A stretch of 64,000 bases of DNA, taken from assembly GCA_018340805.1 (NCBI GenBank), contig JACMZG010001914.1, positions 46,440,953 to 46,504,952 of the forward strand, read 5' to 3'. Of the stretch, positions 23,661-34,180 are shown piece after piece. Below the pieces are notes generated by a model. That model searched no databases. It was given only the letters and a program-made list of their open reading frames with translations, and had not been told where the DNA came from. The position numbers were made by a program, and so were the translations under genes. The stretch comes from Microvelia longipes. Its lineage: Eukaryota > Arthropoda > Insecta > Hemiptera > Veliidae. Each line of letters begins with the position of its first letter. Position 1 is the first letter of the stretch.

Positions 23661-24078
23661 AAAAATTTAGTTAAACAAGGTCCTAGACTTTTAAAGAATG
23701 AATGGATATATTGACAAGAAAAATGTCAACAAAATAAAATTGTAGCTAAGCACACAGAACAATAATATGGTATGCTCAGATATAAATTTTCAAAGTTGCT
23801 AAAATAGCAACAAAGATACCATATTTGGGTACTAGTTACAAAAAATAATGTTTAATTTGATCTCCCACAAGTATCATTCTGTAAAGTGTAGAGCCATGTT
23901 TTCCCCATTATTAGGGAAATTTAAAAGGAAAACTGAACTAATGGGTTTGAGTGGCGTAGAAGAAGGCGTATTGGTTTTTGAAAGGAAGTTTCTTATTTAG
24001 TTGTAGTATATTTTGAATTGCCTGAATAAACAGAAAATTTTTTATGTATGTGACATAGTTAAAACAATTGTTAATTCT

Positions 24079-24217
24079 AAACAAGCTCTATGATCAGGAG
24101 CCATCCCCTTTTAGGGGTGTTAGCTGATTTGATTCCGAGGGATAAAGCTTTCGTCTAGAGGCCGTCGCGTTCCCCTCCGTTGACAAAAAAAAAAAAAAAA
24201 AAAAAAAAACAAGCTCT
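24079..24217 (+). mobile_element. Retroposed small sequence with polyA and 11-bp TSD
   Basis: A ~95-base body (24090-24184) ends in about 25 A (24185-24209). Perfect 11-base direct repeats AAACAAGCTCT flank it (24079-24089 and 24207-24217), the signature of LINE-mediated retroposition. The body begins ATGATCAGGAGCC and contains short potential stems such as CCCCTTTTAGGGG. It is GC-richer than its surroundings. I do not recognise the source RNA. It has no clear A or B box, so a retrocopy of a small non-coding RNA is likelier than a standard SINE. Confidence 0.85.
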
Positions 24218-24599
24218 GAGGGTATTTAAAAATGTTCAACGAGCACTTTGTGAAACTGCACAAATGACCAAGTCATGGATTTTAACCAGAAAATGACCGC
24301 GTTCCAGTTTCCCTTTCGAACACTGTTTTATTTCTCTATCTTTAATCTTTATTTCTTAAAATAAAAAACAAGTGCACCAAATTATGATAAAGTCGTGCTT
24401 TTAAGGTAAGAGTTAGGCAAAGTTTAAGTGAAATGAAACTAAGTTCAACTAAGTTTATATCTTGGGTCAAGTTGCAATTGTTTTGAATTAGAGTGATTTT
24501 GTAAACCAATAAAATACATGGATAAGATATTTTAGGGCAATAAACTCAGATTGGGTTAAAATATACAGTTATCAATACAGCCAATGTATTGCATATTTT

Positions 24600-25020
24600 A
24601 TTATACAGGTAATTTAGTATTTATACATATTTTATTTTATTTTATACATAATTTAATTTTTACATATTTTATTTGTATTTTATACATATTTTAATTTGTA
24701 TTTTATACAATATTTTAATATTTATACATATTTTATTTATACATATTTATTTTATTTTATACATATTTTAATTTGTATTTTATACATATTTTAATTTGTA
24801 TTTTATACATATTTTAATTTGTATTTTTATACATATTTAATTTGTATTTTATACATATTTATTTGTATTTTATATTTACATATTTAATTTGAATTTATAC
24901 ATACTTTAATTTGCATTTTACATATTTTAATTGTATTTTATACATATTTTAATATGTATTTTATACATATTTTAATTGTTATTTTATGCATACTTTAATT
25001 TGTATTTTGTGAATAATTTA
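24600..25020 (+). repeat. Minisatellite, ~23 bp AT-rich unit
   Basis: About 17 units of TTTTATACATATTTTAATTT plus GTA, with frequent one-base indels. Confidence 0.92.
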
Positions 25021-25044
25021 ATAATTGTATTTGGTGCGATTTAT

Positions 25045-25165
25045 AGGTTCCTAGTGAGAGTTTAGGGCTCGTAAAGCGAGTTTATAGATCGTAATGCGAA
25101 TTTAGAGCTCGTGATGCCATTTTCGGGCTCGCTTTGCTCGTCTGAATCTCGTGATCACCTAAACC
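25045..25165 (-). repeat. 5S-SINE-like 3' tail fragment
   Basis: On the minus strand it reads 'aggtgatcacgagattcaga' and 'cgagcaaagcgagcccg', the arrangement found downstream of the 5S-derived SINE at 30144-30195. Degenerate 'gctcgtaa.gcgag' repeats lie beside it. Confidence 0.5.
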
Positions 25166-25880
25166 TCAAGATGACATTGATTTTACAGAATCAAATGTTG
25201 ATCTTCAAAATCCTAGATTTGTGTACTTTTGTCAAAAATTAACTTGATTAAATAGAATTAAAAAAGTTGTATAACTATCATATTTGAGTACTTTGTATAA
25301 CTTAAGTCACTATGTTCTAAAGAGTTTTATCAATTTAAGTAAGTCTGATTATAGTCAATAAGTCAATGGTTTGTCTGGTTCTCTGGTTGGATGTTGGCGC
25401 AGCCAGATAAGCCGAGTATTTGCAGAAGTCAAGAATTCTTTAATGCGTTTTATATGTTAAGCTTTTTAATGCTGCTTAATATTCTTCCTTACCTTTTGTC
25501 GAATTCGCTTCTTTATGAGAATACAATTTTGTGGAACTTGCAAAATTGCGATTGTGTATGCTTAGGTTGGCAATGTATGTTGTGTGGCAATCATTTTGTA
25601 AAACTGTGTTTAAATACATTTTTTAAGTATTAAAATTTTAAAATTAAGCATTTTTTCTCGATCTTATGTCCTGTTGAGTGATGAAATCAACGATAATATA
25701 AGTCGCTCTTTGCAGTATCTTTAAATTGAACTGCTTGACTGGGCTAGCATAGATTCTTAAAAATAGGCATTGATATATTTGAGGGAATTTTAGCAGAAAA
25801 TCCTTTATAGAAATACTTACTTGAGGAAATATTACTTGTAGAAATAAGATTTTGCAAAGATTAATTTTTTAAAGTGTTTT
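25166..25880. other. AT-rich, no gene seen
   Basis: The 80-residue frame at 25391-25633 has no recognisable domain, and I see no splice-site support. I do not call a gene. Confidence 0.5.
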
Positions 25881-26080
25881 TTAATTTCCTCATTACACCG
25901 TCGGTGTTTAGAAGGTGCAGTGTGTATTTGCTCTAAAATCAGAAACCTGGTTTCGTGTTGAATTATTAGTTTCAGGCTTTTTGGTCCTCCTGGGTGGTTC
26001 TAACCAATTTGTCTGTGAGAGTGTGTGTGTTTGTTTGTTATGATCGTAGCTCCCGGTGTGTTTATGCTAACTTTAGGTCA
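25880..26080 (+). repeat. Dispersed repeat R
   Basis: The order is 'tttcctcattacaccgtcgg', 'aatcagaaacctggtttcgt', 'gtttcaggctttttggtcct', 'cctgggtggtt', 'gtgtgtgtttgtttgttatg' and 'atcgtagctcccggtgtgtt'. It is a diverged copy missing the far end. Confidence 0.75.
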
Positions 26081-26249
26081 GGTTGTTCTCTCTGGGAAAT
26101 ATATTTTTACTGCTTTAACACGTTAATAATTATTCAACAAAAAATGTCAAAAATGCAAGATGATTATGCGATCGATTTAAAATGTAGCATACATATAGTA
26201 GTAGCAACAGTCAGCATTTTTTTTTAACGCTTTAACCCGTAGGGTCATT

Positions 26250-27125
26250 TAGCGTTTTCCCTTACTCAAATCTCACTCAACATTAACGCCTGAGTTTGTA
26301 CACATGCAATCCATCTAGGAAGCACCCCGTCGTACATGGTAGCACATATACCAGTTCACAGTGTGTCTAGTTCATCCAGCCCAACCAGACTCTATCCAAA
26401 CTCACTGCTCTGGCTAGTGTCCGCGACTAGTTCACAGTGTGCCTAGTTCATCTAGAACAGCTAGACTCTGGCTAGGCTCACCGCTCTGGCTAGCGCCGAC
26501 TACTAGTTCACTGTGTGCTTAATTCATCTAGTCTTACAAGCTCCTCTGATCACATTAGTCTCACTTGACCTCGTCCTTCCAGTCTCACCAATCTCATCAG
26601 TTCCACTAGCATCACCAGACTCTAGCTAGGCTCACCGCTCTGGCCAGTCCAGCGCCACCCGACAAAGAACTCTAGCACCCAGATGTCAGTGGTGCACAAA
26701 CTCATTCTTTTAGCCCTGACCTGAAAGTCAAAGCTCCGCAGTGCTATTAGGAGACGTCTGTCTTCAAGAACCGAGCACTTTGTTCCTAGTCACTTACGTT
26801 ACTCGTGTCGCCGCCATCACTTTCACTGAAGTTTTCGGACATACAAAGGCTCAGTATATCTTTCCGACCTTCATCTCCCTCAGCCCGCATTAACTTTTCG
26901 TGAGCTGGAAACAACGGAAACGTGGATCCAGACTTGTCTCAGATGAAACTAGATCCAACCCCGCATTTGCGTATTAGTAGCCAAGGAAACCACGTAAAAC
27001 CTTGGCTGGGTTGGCCGGCCTTGAATTCAAGACCTCCCGAGTGTCCGGTACAAGGGATAACCTCATATTGAGGTCCTCCCCTGGCTGGATTTGAACCCTC
27101 GACCACCATCATGCTGGCTCGAACA
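26250..27125 (-). mobile_element. Long tRNA-derived SINE (SINE-A), minus copy
   Basis: The head at the right end has a B box, GGGTTCAAATCC, and 'gaggttatcccttgtaccgg'. A ~250-base segment specific to this copy follows, then 'gagtaacgtaagtgactagg' and the GC-rich body shared with 2680-3330. In this copy the ~65-base module 'gccagagcggtgagcctag..' to 'cacactgtgaactagt' is repeated three times. The 107-residue frame over the head has no known domain. Confidence 0.85.
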
Positions 27126-27296
27126 GCCAGCATTGTTCTCTTATTTAATTTAATGCAAAACTCGTACTGTGTTACTTCATAATGACGTGTATACGTTTCA
27201 AAAAAATAAGTTATTATCGAATCATAAACCAATTGGCAAACATTTGGCGCGAGTGTATCCATGTAACTAATAAATGAGTCTACTAAGTCTTATTCA

Positions 27297-27440
27297 AAGT
27301 TTTACGGCTAGTTTGTTGTATCACAAATGTTAAGCAGTATCGAACGAGGTCAGTACCTGGATGGGAATAAAACTGACATTTTTACTTGCTGAGAACGATA
27401 GAAGCCAGCCCCAAAACTAGTGCAATATAGTTTAGGTTAT
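27297..27440 (+). mobile_element. 5S rRNA-derived SINE, copy 2
   Basis: AATGTTAAGCAGTATCGAAC followed by GAGGTCAGTACCTGGATGGG gives the closest match in the window to the 5S rRNA A box and C box. The 3' region 'gtgcaatatagtttaggt' matches the tail of the copy at 30018. Confidence 0.75.
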
Positions 27441-27442
27441 AC

Positions 27443-27537
27443 GTCCCTACGTAAAACGATTACGTCCCTAGGACGTAAAACGCATATTTACGTCCCTAGG
27501 GACGTAAAACGCATATTTACGTCCCTAGGGACGTAAA
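27443..27537. repeat. Tandem array of perfect palindromes, 29 bp unit
   Basis: Two complete units and a broken leading one contain the palindrome ACGTCCCTAGGGACGT within a 22-base perfect inverted repeat (27487-27508 and 27516-27537). ACGCATA is the spacer. Confidence 0.92.
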
Positions 27538-27540
27538 TAG

Positions 27541-27779
27541 AGTGCAGTGGCTGTAAAAAGTCATCTATGCCGAATAAAATCAAAGTCTAAGAACAAATTC
27601 TAAATAGTGTAAGGAATGAAAAAGAGAATGATGTTCAAAAAAATGAAAACCCCCTCCCTACAATCGTTATTAACATCCCTTTAAATTGTAACTTCTCATA
27701 CATCATCAACAATTTTAAAAAATAATAGAAATATATTTACTTGTTATCTAAGTGTAGGTAAAATTTAATACACGACATT
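27541..27779. other. AT-rich, nothing recognised
   Basis: Short unassigned spacer between the palindrome array and the hairpin cluster. Confidence 0.5.
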
Positions 27780-27990
27780 GATCGAAGAATTTTAGCTCTC
27801 GTATTGTCACCCTTGGCTAAGCCTTGGGAGTCAATTTTATATCTTCCTCGGCAAAACCTCGGGAGCTAACTTGTTTAGCTCCTTCGGCCTTACGGCCTCG
27901 GGTGATAATAAAGTTTTCACCTGCGGTTTCGCCTTATGTGAAAACTTGGCTTTCTTTTCCCTCTTGCCGTGTAAATAAGTATTATCAAGG
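27780..27990. repeat. Cluster of GC-rich small hairpins
   Basis: Successive near-palindromes include CCTTGGCTAAGCCTTGGG, CCTCGGCAAAACCTCGGG, CTTCGGCCTTACGGCCTCGG, and GTTTTCAC paired with GTGAAAAC. Stems are short and loops small. The local GC content is well above that of the flanks. Confidence 0.7.
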
Positions 27991-28309
27991 CAAGTTGCAT
28001 TAATTATTATTTATTTTATTTTTTGTCTTTATTGGTAATTACGACTACATTTACATTGTTATAGTAATTAAGATAATTGGATATAATTTGACTTGAAACT
28101 TGACATGAAACAAGGTGTCTGCCCAGTGGCAGATCTTGCTGACATGAACTATACAGAGTTTTTTGTATTTATTGCATATAATAATTTGTAAAAATATTAT
28201 TATTATTATTATATTATTATAAAAAAAAAAATATATAATAATTTGTAAAAACTATGTGTTATATACAAATAAATATTATATTATTATTATAATATACTTT
28301 AGGTGATTT

Positions 28310-28345
28310 CAATAATCTGCGAACAAGCGAAGCGAGACCGATTTA
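28310..28345 (+). repeat. 5S-SINE 3' tail fragment
   Basis: AGGTGATTTCAATAATCTGC is followed by 'aacaagcgaagcgagaccga'. The same order (tail word, then GCGAAGC hairpin) occurs at 30185-30224. It stands alone without a 5S head, just left of the SINE-C insertion. Confidence 0.6.
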
Positions 28346-28374
28346 GTTATTATAAATCCGATAATATTAGAAAC

Positions 28375-28596
28375 GGTCTGCCTCCGTGGCCGTGATCGTA
28401 AAGGCGTTCGATTTCGGCACCGGAGGTCCGGGGTTCGCAGCCCGGGCTATGCTCTAAGATTTTATGAATAGTATTGGTATTAAAAAGATTTCGCCAACTT
28501 TAATTAATTCTTAGAGTAGTAGATGCAACCCACCTGAGGTAGTTCCCGCAGGTGAATACCTGATGGGCGAAAGGCCCTAAAACGGGCATTTTATTT
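28375..28596 (+). mobile_element. tRNA-derived SINE (SINE-C) with 14-bp TSD
   Basis: The head has an A box around 'gtggccgtgatcg' and a B box, GGTTCGCAGCC. The body runs from 'tatgctctaagattttatga' to 'aaaacgggcattttattt'. Perfect 14-base duplications ATAATATTAGAAAC flank it (28361-28374 and 28597-28610), so this is a clean 222-bp insertion. About 45 bases after the head resemble coding sequence of the LINE fragment at 50165-51400. Confidence 0.92.
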
Positions 28597-28631
28597 ATAA
28601 TATTAGAAACATTTCTGATTTACCTCCTTTT

Positions 28632-28668
28632 AGCGAATTTCCTTTGGGAATAAAATTCGGTAATGAGA
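28632..28668 (-). repeat. SINE-D body fragment
   Basis: 'agcgaatttcctttgggaat' with 'aaaattcggtaatgaga' matches the SINE-D body at 19410-19470. It has no head. Confidence 0.6.
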
Positions 28669-28989
28669 TATTTTAGACTTCTGATGTTCTATTTTTCGAT
28701 TCCCTATGTTGGATTTTATTTAAAAACATATTAATACTTTCTTATAAGACATAAGTTAGGTTTCTTGTTCTACTGTCGAGTTTTGAGCATGTTGTTAGCG
28801 TGGATACATTCACTAATAACTTTCTTCTTATGTTTTTATATCTCTGGTAACTCTTTTTATGAAAATAATGAATGGTTCTTTATGTATTTAACTTATATTT
28901 TAATAATTAAAACCTGCAGTGCTGTAACGTACACGTCTCATGATAAATATCTGATCACACTATTTGACCATTCAATTTTCTTAATAGAG

Positions 28990-29295
28990 ATGAATTAATT
29001 AATTAACATATATTAATATATAGATATTAGATTAAGATATTAGATTTATTAGATATTTAGATTAAATATTAGATATTTTATTTAGATTTAGATTTAAGAT
29101 TTAGAGATTTTTATTTAGATTGTTTATTTAGATATTTTATTTAGATATTTATTTATTAGATTATTTAGATATTTTATTTAGATTATTATTTAGAAATTTA
29201 GATTTATAGTATTAGATTTAGAGAAATTTAGATTAGATTTAGAGATATTAGATATTTAGATTTATTAGATATTAGATTAGATTAGATATTTAGAT
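28990..29295. repeat. AT-rich (TTAGATAT)n low-complexity array
   Basis: Irregular repeats of TAGATATTTAGAT and TTTAGAT. Confidence 0.85.
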
Positions 29296-29350
29296 AATTG
29301 GATATAATTTTGACTCGAAACTTGACATGAAACAAGGTGTCTGCCCACTG

Positions 29351-29415
29351 GCAAGAAGGGCCCAACAACGTGGCCTATTTGCCTGGCTTTACCTCCCCAC
29401 CCTATTACTATTATT
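29351..29415 (+). mobile_element. SINE-B 3' tail fragment
   Basis: 'aacgtggcctatttgcctgg' then 'cctccccaccctattactat' matches the 3' end of the full SINE-B at 39772-40336, including the TTACTA-type terminal repeat. Confidence 0.7.
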
Positions 29416-30017
29416 AGGTGTCTAATATCTAATATATAGATATTAGATATTAATTAAAATTAATTAATTAATTAATAGAGACGATAGAGATGAAAATAAT
29501 ACTTGGATGCTGAAGCATTGTTGTCTATTAATTAACCTCTGTCACTTTTCTTCCTATTACCGAAGCATCTTTAATTAGAAATCTCTACAGACGACGAGTG
29601 TTATAAGGAACCAAAGAATCTACAAGATCCTTACAGTTCTTACATAAACTCGAATTTCAAGTTCTATAAAATATGATCTTTTAGTGTTAGATAAATAAAT
29701 ATTTGTTTCATAATTAGTACATTATGTAACTAGACATTATATATTTATTTGCTGCGGAATGATATTTACTGACACGCAAAAGCAAGTCAGTCTTTAAGCA
29801 AGAAAAAATTGACTGCATTGTTACACAAATTATTTTAGACTATTTCAACATATTCCTAAGTGAAACTGCGTCATGTGCTATAGCTCGATCCTGCTACTGC
29901 TGCAATGATCTCGCTTACCTCTTTTTGAAACGAAATTTGTAGGTTATTATGTTTAAAACTTTTTTTTAATAAATATCGATAAAAGTTATTTTTTTAAACA
30001 AGTATTAAAATACTAAG

Positions 30018-30200
30018 TGTCGTTTCAATACGGCACAATATGTATATGGTTTTTGTCGGATTATAAAAGTTAAACAGCACCGAGCGAGGTCAGTGCCTGA
30101 ATGGGTGACTGCTGAAGATAAAACTACTGTATTTACTGTCTGAGGATTAGCGAAGCGAGTCCGAAAACGAACTGCAATATAAATTAGGTGATTTCAATAT
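30018..30200 (+). mobile_element. 5S rRNA-derived SINE, copy 3 (most complete)
   Basis: The 5' end is GTTTCAATACGGCAC, followed by 5S-like AAAGTTAAACAGCACCGAGC and GTCAGTGCCTGAATGGGTGA (A box, intermediate element and C box spacing kept). Then come 'aaaactactgtatttactgt', the 19-base hairpin GGATTAGCGAAGCGAGTCC (30144-30162) and the tail 'aattaggtgatttcaat'. A further tail-like unit with GCGAAGC lies at 30204-30224. It fits a SINE transcribed from a 5S-type internal polymerase III promoter. Confidence 0.8.
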
Positions 30201-30224
30201 TTTGAAGACAAGCGAAGCGTGTTC

Positions 30225-31440
30225 AAATTGTTGAGTATGAGCGTAGCAAATCTGACAATGTAAGAAAAAATATTGAGGCACTCCATACCCGATTTGGAAT
30301 TTAAATTAATAACTTGATTTTATCTAAGAACTAAAATTAATACAATGATTACACTAAGTCTATCAGATTTTTTGGCAGTTTCATTATTGGCAGTTTTTGT
30401 TGTAGCCTCTCTTACTGTCCAAGTAGCAAAATTTAGTTTTATAGAATAAAGGAGGTGAAGTAGTTATGCACGTACCAATGGAGAAAGCTGAGCCATCATA
30501 CGCTCCCGTGTTTTGCGGGTTCCTAATGCATAAGCCTAGGGAACCATTATGTTTAAACCCCAAGAAGTAGCTGAGGTATTTTATGTGAATTTTACTCCTA
30601 CCGTAAATAAATAAAATAAATAAATAATAAATAACTACCTCCTACCGTATTTAAGTAAAATGTAGTGTGTTTTTTCTATTAAAGACGTTATAATTTTATT
30701 AAAACACACTAAAATAGTAGCAAAGAACATAAAAATCTATGCAATTTTTGTTGATACTACTAATAACTACCCCGATTTTTAGTACAACGATAAAAGCAAA
30801 AGTTTCTGAGCTAGATTAGAACTATGAATCTTTAGACTTGCAGGCAAGTGTCAAACTATTTGTGGGAGTAGATGAAACGCAGAGTAAAGAGTCATTTTAC
30901 TTTCTTCCCTGATTTTTGCTCTTTCCATTTTTGTACAAATCGGACGTAAAAGGGTTCATTCCTCCCTTAATACTAAGGTAAAGTTTATTTTCTCCCTTCC
31001 AAGATAAAAATTATTGTTTTCTATCCCTTTATTACAGTTTTATACTTTACGATAGTTTCAATTACAAATATTTCGAAATATATGATAAAATTGTAACATT
31101 ATTTACCTCTTTTAAAGAGAGATACATTAAAATAAAATTATTTACGTAACCTTATAAAGGATAATGCAAGCAAAAGTGTACTGAGTCCGATTTAATTGTA
31201 TTATCTTTCTATGTGTTGGTAATATAACGCAAACTTATAGTTACACTTATTCTCTACTAGGTTGCAGCACTGGGTACGAGATAGGTTTATTCGTTCTTTG
31301 TTTAACTACTAGATGGCGTCAGTGACTAGAACTTGATGTCTAATATACTTCACGTTCTACTATACACTAAAGCCGGAAAGCCGGGCTTACTTACTCGTCC
31401 AGTTCTTCATACTAAGATACAATACAACTAACTGTTATAC
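30225..31440. other. AT-rich, no gene seen
   Basis: No exon is recognised. 'ctactagatggcgt' (31306-31319) matches most of the CTCF consensus, but single matches like this can be chance. Confidence 0.5.
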
Positions 31441-31453
31441 AAACAAATATATT

Positions 31454-32800
31454 ATAACTATAACTTATATAACTTTTATGCTAAAATATAACTCCATACA
31501 ATCCTTAAACAACAGTTTAGTCCGTTCAAGCATTCGATTTATCGAATTTGATACAAATTGTTATGTTTAAACTCCTTTTTTTTATATTGCTTTTTACATT
31601 TAAAGTGTACAAGCAGCTATGAGTATTGACATTCTTTTAACTTTTACCTAATTTTCTTTGAAAAAAATCGCTATTATTAATCATCCGGAGATATCAAAAA
31701 ATTCTAAATTAATTATACGACTAAAGTTCCAGGTTCAGGTTGGTTATATTATTTAAGGCGATCCTGCAAAGAGGGGGGGTAAAAAATCACTTAAGATGGA
31801 ATATCTCCGGTCTCGGCAAATATCAAAATTCTAAACGGTACTTCACTTCTAATTTTTATTCTGCACATTTTAAGACTCATTCAACCTTCTGGAGCAAACA
31901 ACAGTGGCGCAATTTGAGAACTACTTAAAAATTGGAGTTCCAAATTGCACCACGTTTTTTGCTCCAGAAGTTGAATATGAGTCTTAAATATGCAGAATAA
32001 AAATTAGAAGTGAAGTACCGTCTAGAATTTGATATTTTTGCTTAGAACCAGAGATATTTCCGTTTAATTGATTTTTACCCATCTTTGCGGGATCCCCTCT
32101 TAAATTAATCGTAAAACCTGCATATAATTACTGTAACACATTTAATAGAACATATTATCACTGACCCTTCGTATCTCTCTTATATTGAGGCACTTATTTC
32201 CAGTCCTATTAAATGTCCTTTAAATTTTGAAATTCTCCAACATATTTAGCTTTTATCCCTTATTTTTGAAATTGAATCAAACCAAATTTATACGTTCCTT
32301 TCCGTCATAATCCAGCTTAAGATTTGAAAATAAGTTCCTGTTGTATACGCTCAAAATTGTATCTTTAAAAAAATACTGCTTAATAATTTGTGTTGAAAGT
32401 TAATAATTTAACTTAATAATTTTTTTGATGTTTGAAGAAAACAATCTGTTTTTCAACATCAGTGTGTGGGGGGATGGGCGGAAACCATTAAATATTGGCT
32501 CTCAATTTGATTAAATCTAAAGAATTTGTTTATTTAGTCGTTTAATAGTGTTAAATTTAAATTAAAAGAGCCATTAGTACCCTACAATCAAGGCAAAAAA
32601 ATATTTTTCCTCCACAGCCAATAACAAAAAAGCTGTTGTCCTCCGAACTATAGCAAAAGAGCTGATTTTGTCCTCATATTCCATAGGCAAAAAGACGAAT
32701 GTCCCTACTAACATAACCAAAAGACCTAATTATCCCCTAACTGACATGCAAAAGCGATTTGCCCTCTATTACATAGCATAGGAAAATAAGCTGATTGTCC
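31454..32800 (+). repeat. Near-duplicate segment, copy 1
   Basis: The ~1.35 kb from 'taactataacttatataact' to 'gctgattgtcc' is repeated in the same order at 32802-34180. Differences are mostly one- to three-base indels in homopolymers. A single N at 32801 separates the copies. Confidence 0.9.
31758..32100. mobile_element. Foldback element, copy 1
   Basis: Inverted arms of ~150 bp run from GGCGATCCTGCAAAGA on the left to 'atctttgcgggatcc' on the right. Both arms hold 'tacttcacttctaattttta' and 'ttctggagcaaa' or their complements. The frame at 31740-31928 is an artefact of the arm. Confidence 0.8.
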
Positions 32801-32801
32801 N
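32801..32801. other. Single-N assembly join
   Basis: One N lies exactly between the two near-identical 1.35 kb segments. Confidence 0.95.
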
Positions 32802-34180
32802 TAACTATTATAATATAACTTATATAACTTTTAATGTAAAAATACAGCTCCCAATACAATCCTTAAAAAACCAACAGTTTAGGTCGCGTTCAAGGCAATT
32901 CGATTTATTCAAAATTTGAATTCATATTATTATGTTTACATAAACTCCTTTTTTATATTGCCTTTTTTTTTACATTTAAAGTGTACAAGCCAGCTATGAG
33001 TATTGACATTCTTTTAACTTTTACCTAATTTTCTTGAACAAAATCGCTAATTATTAAATCAATGCCGGATATCAAAAATTCCCTAAAAATTTAATTAATA
33101 CCGACTAAAAGTTCCAGGTTCAGGTTTGTTTATACATTATTTAACGCGAATCCTGCAAAGGAGGGGGGGTAAAATCACTTAAATGGAAATATCTCCGGTT
33201 TCTCGGCAAAATATCAAAATTCTAAAGACGGGTACTTACTGTCTAATTTTTATTCTGCAACATTTTAAAGACTCATTTTCAACCTTACTGGAGCAAACAA
33301 CAGTGGCGCAATTTGAGAACTACTTTAAAATTGGGTTCTCAATTGACACTGTTTTTTGCTCCAGAAGGTTGATATGAGTCTTAAATATGCAGAATAAAAA
33401 TTAGAAGTGAAGTACGTATAGAATTTTGATTTTTGCTTAGAACCAGAGATATTTCCCGTTTAATTGATTTTTACCCATTTTGCGGATCCCTTAAATAATC
33501 GTATAAACTGCATATAATTACTGTAACACATTTAATAGAACATATTATCATGAACCCTTCGTTATCTCTCTATTATTGAGGCACTTATTTCCAGTCCTAT
33601 TAAATGTCTTTTAATTTTGAAATTCTCCAATATTTAGCTTTTATCCCTTATTTTGAAATTGAATCAAACCAAATTTATACGTTCCTTTTCCGTCATAATC
33701 CAGCTTAAGATTTGAAAATAAGTTTTCCTGTTGTACGCTAAAATTGTATCTTTAAAAAAATACTGCTTAATAATTTGGTTTGAAGTTAATTTACTTAAAT
33801 AATTTGTTTTGATGTTTGAAGAAAACATCATTGTTTTTTCAATCATTGTGGGGGGGATGGGGCGGAAACTACTTAAAATATTGGCTCTCAATTTGATTTA
33901 AATCTAAAGAATTTGTTTATTAGTCGTTTAATAGTTTAATTTAAATTAAAAGAGCCATTTTGTACCCTACAATCAAGGCAAAAATATTTTGTCCTCCACA
34001 GCCATAGACAAAAAGAGCTGTTCCTCCGGAACTATAGGCAGAAAAGAGCTGATTTGTCTCTACTCCAGGCAAAAAGAGCTGATTGCCTTACTAACATAAG
34101 CAAAAAGAGCTGATTTATCCTCTACTGACATGGGCGAAATAGCTGATTTGTCCTCTATTATCATAGGAAAATAGAGCTGA
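32802..34180 (+). repeat. Near-duplicate segment, copy 2
   Basis: Colinear with 31454-32800 throughout, including the foldback element and the start of the 'gcaaaaagagctgatt' array. It probably represents the same locus assembled twice. Confidence 0.9.
33147..33490. mobile_element. Foldback element, copy 2
   Basis: Same element as at 31758-32100, with the same arms and scattered indels. It is part of the near-duplicate. Confidence 0.8.

Larger units (their letters stand above)
28070..29350 (+). repeat. Direct repeat pair 1.2 kb apart
   Basis: Bases 28070-28136 and 29289-29350 share 'agataattggatataat' and 'gacatgaaacaaggtgtctg', with two or three differences. The second copy leads into the SINE-B 3' tail at 29351. 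Confidence 0.75.

Noticed and set aside
30060..30130. Functional 5S rRNA gene
   Set aside because: Only the internal promoter region is 5S-like. The flanking helices are not preserved, and the same diverged unit recurs as a dispersed element.
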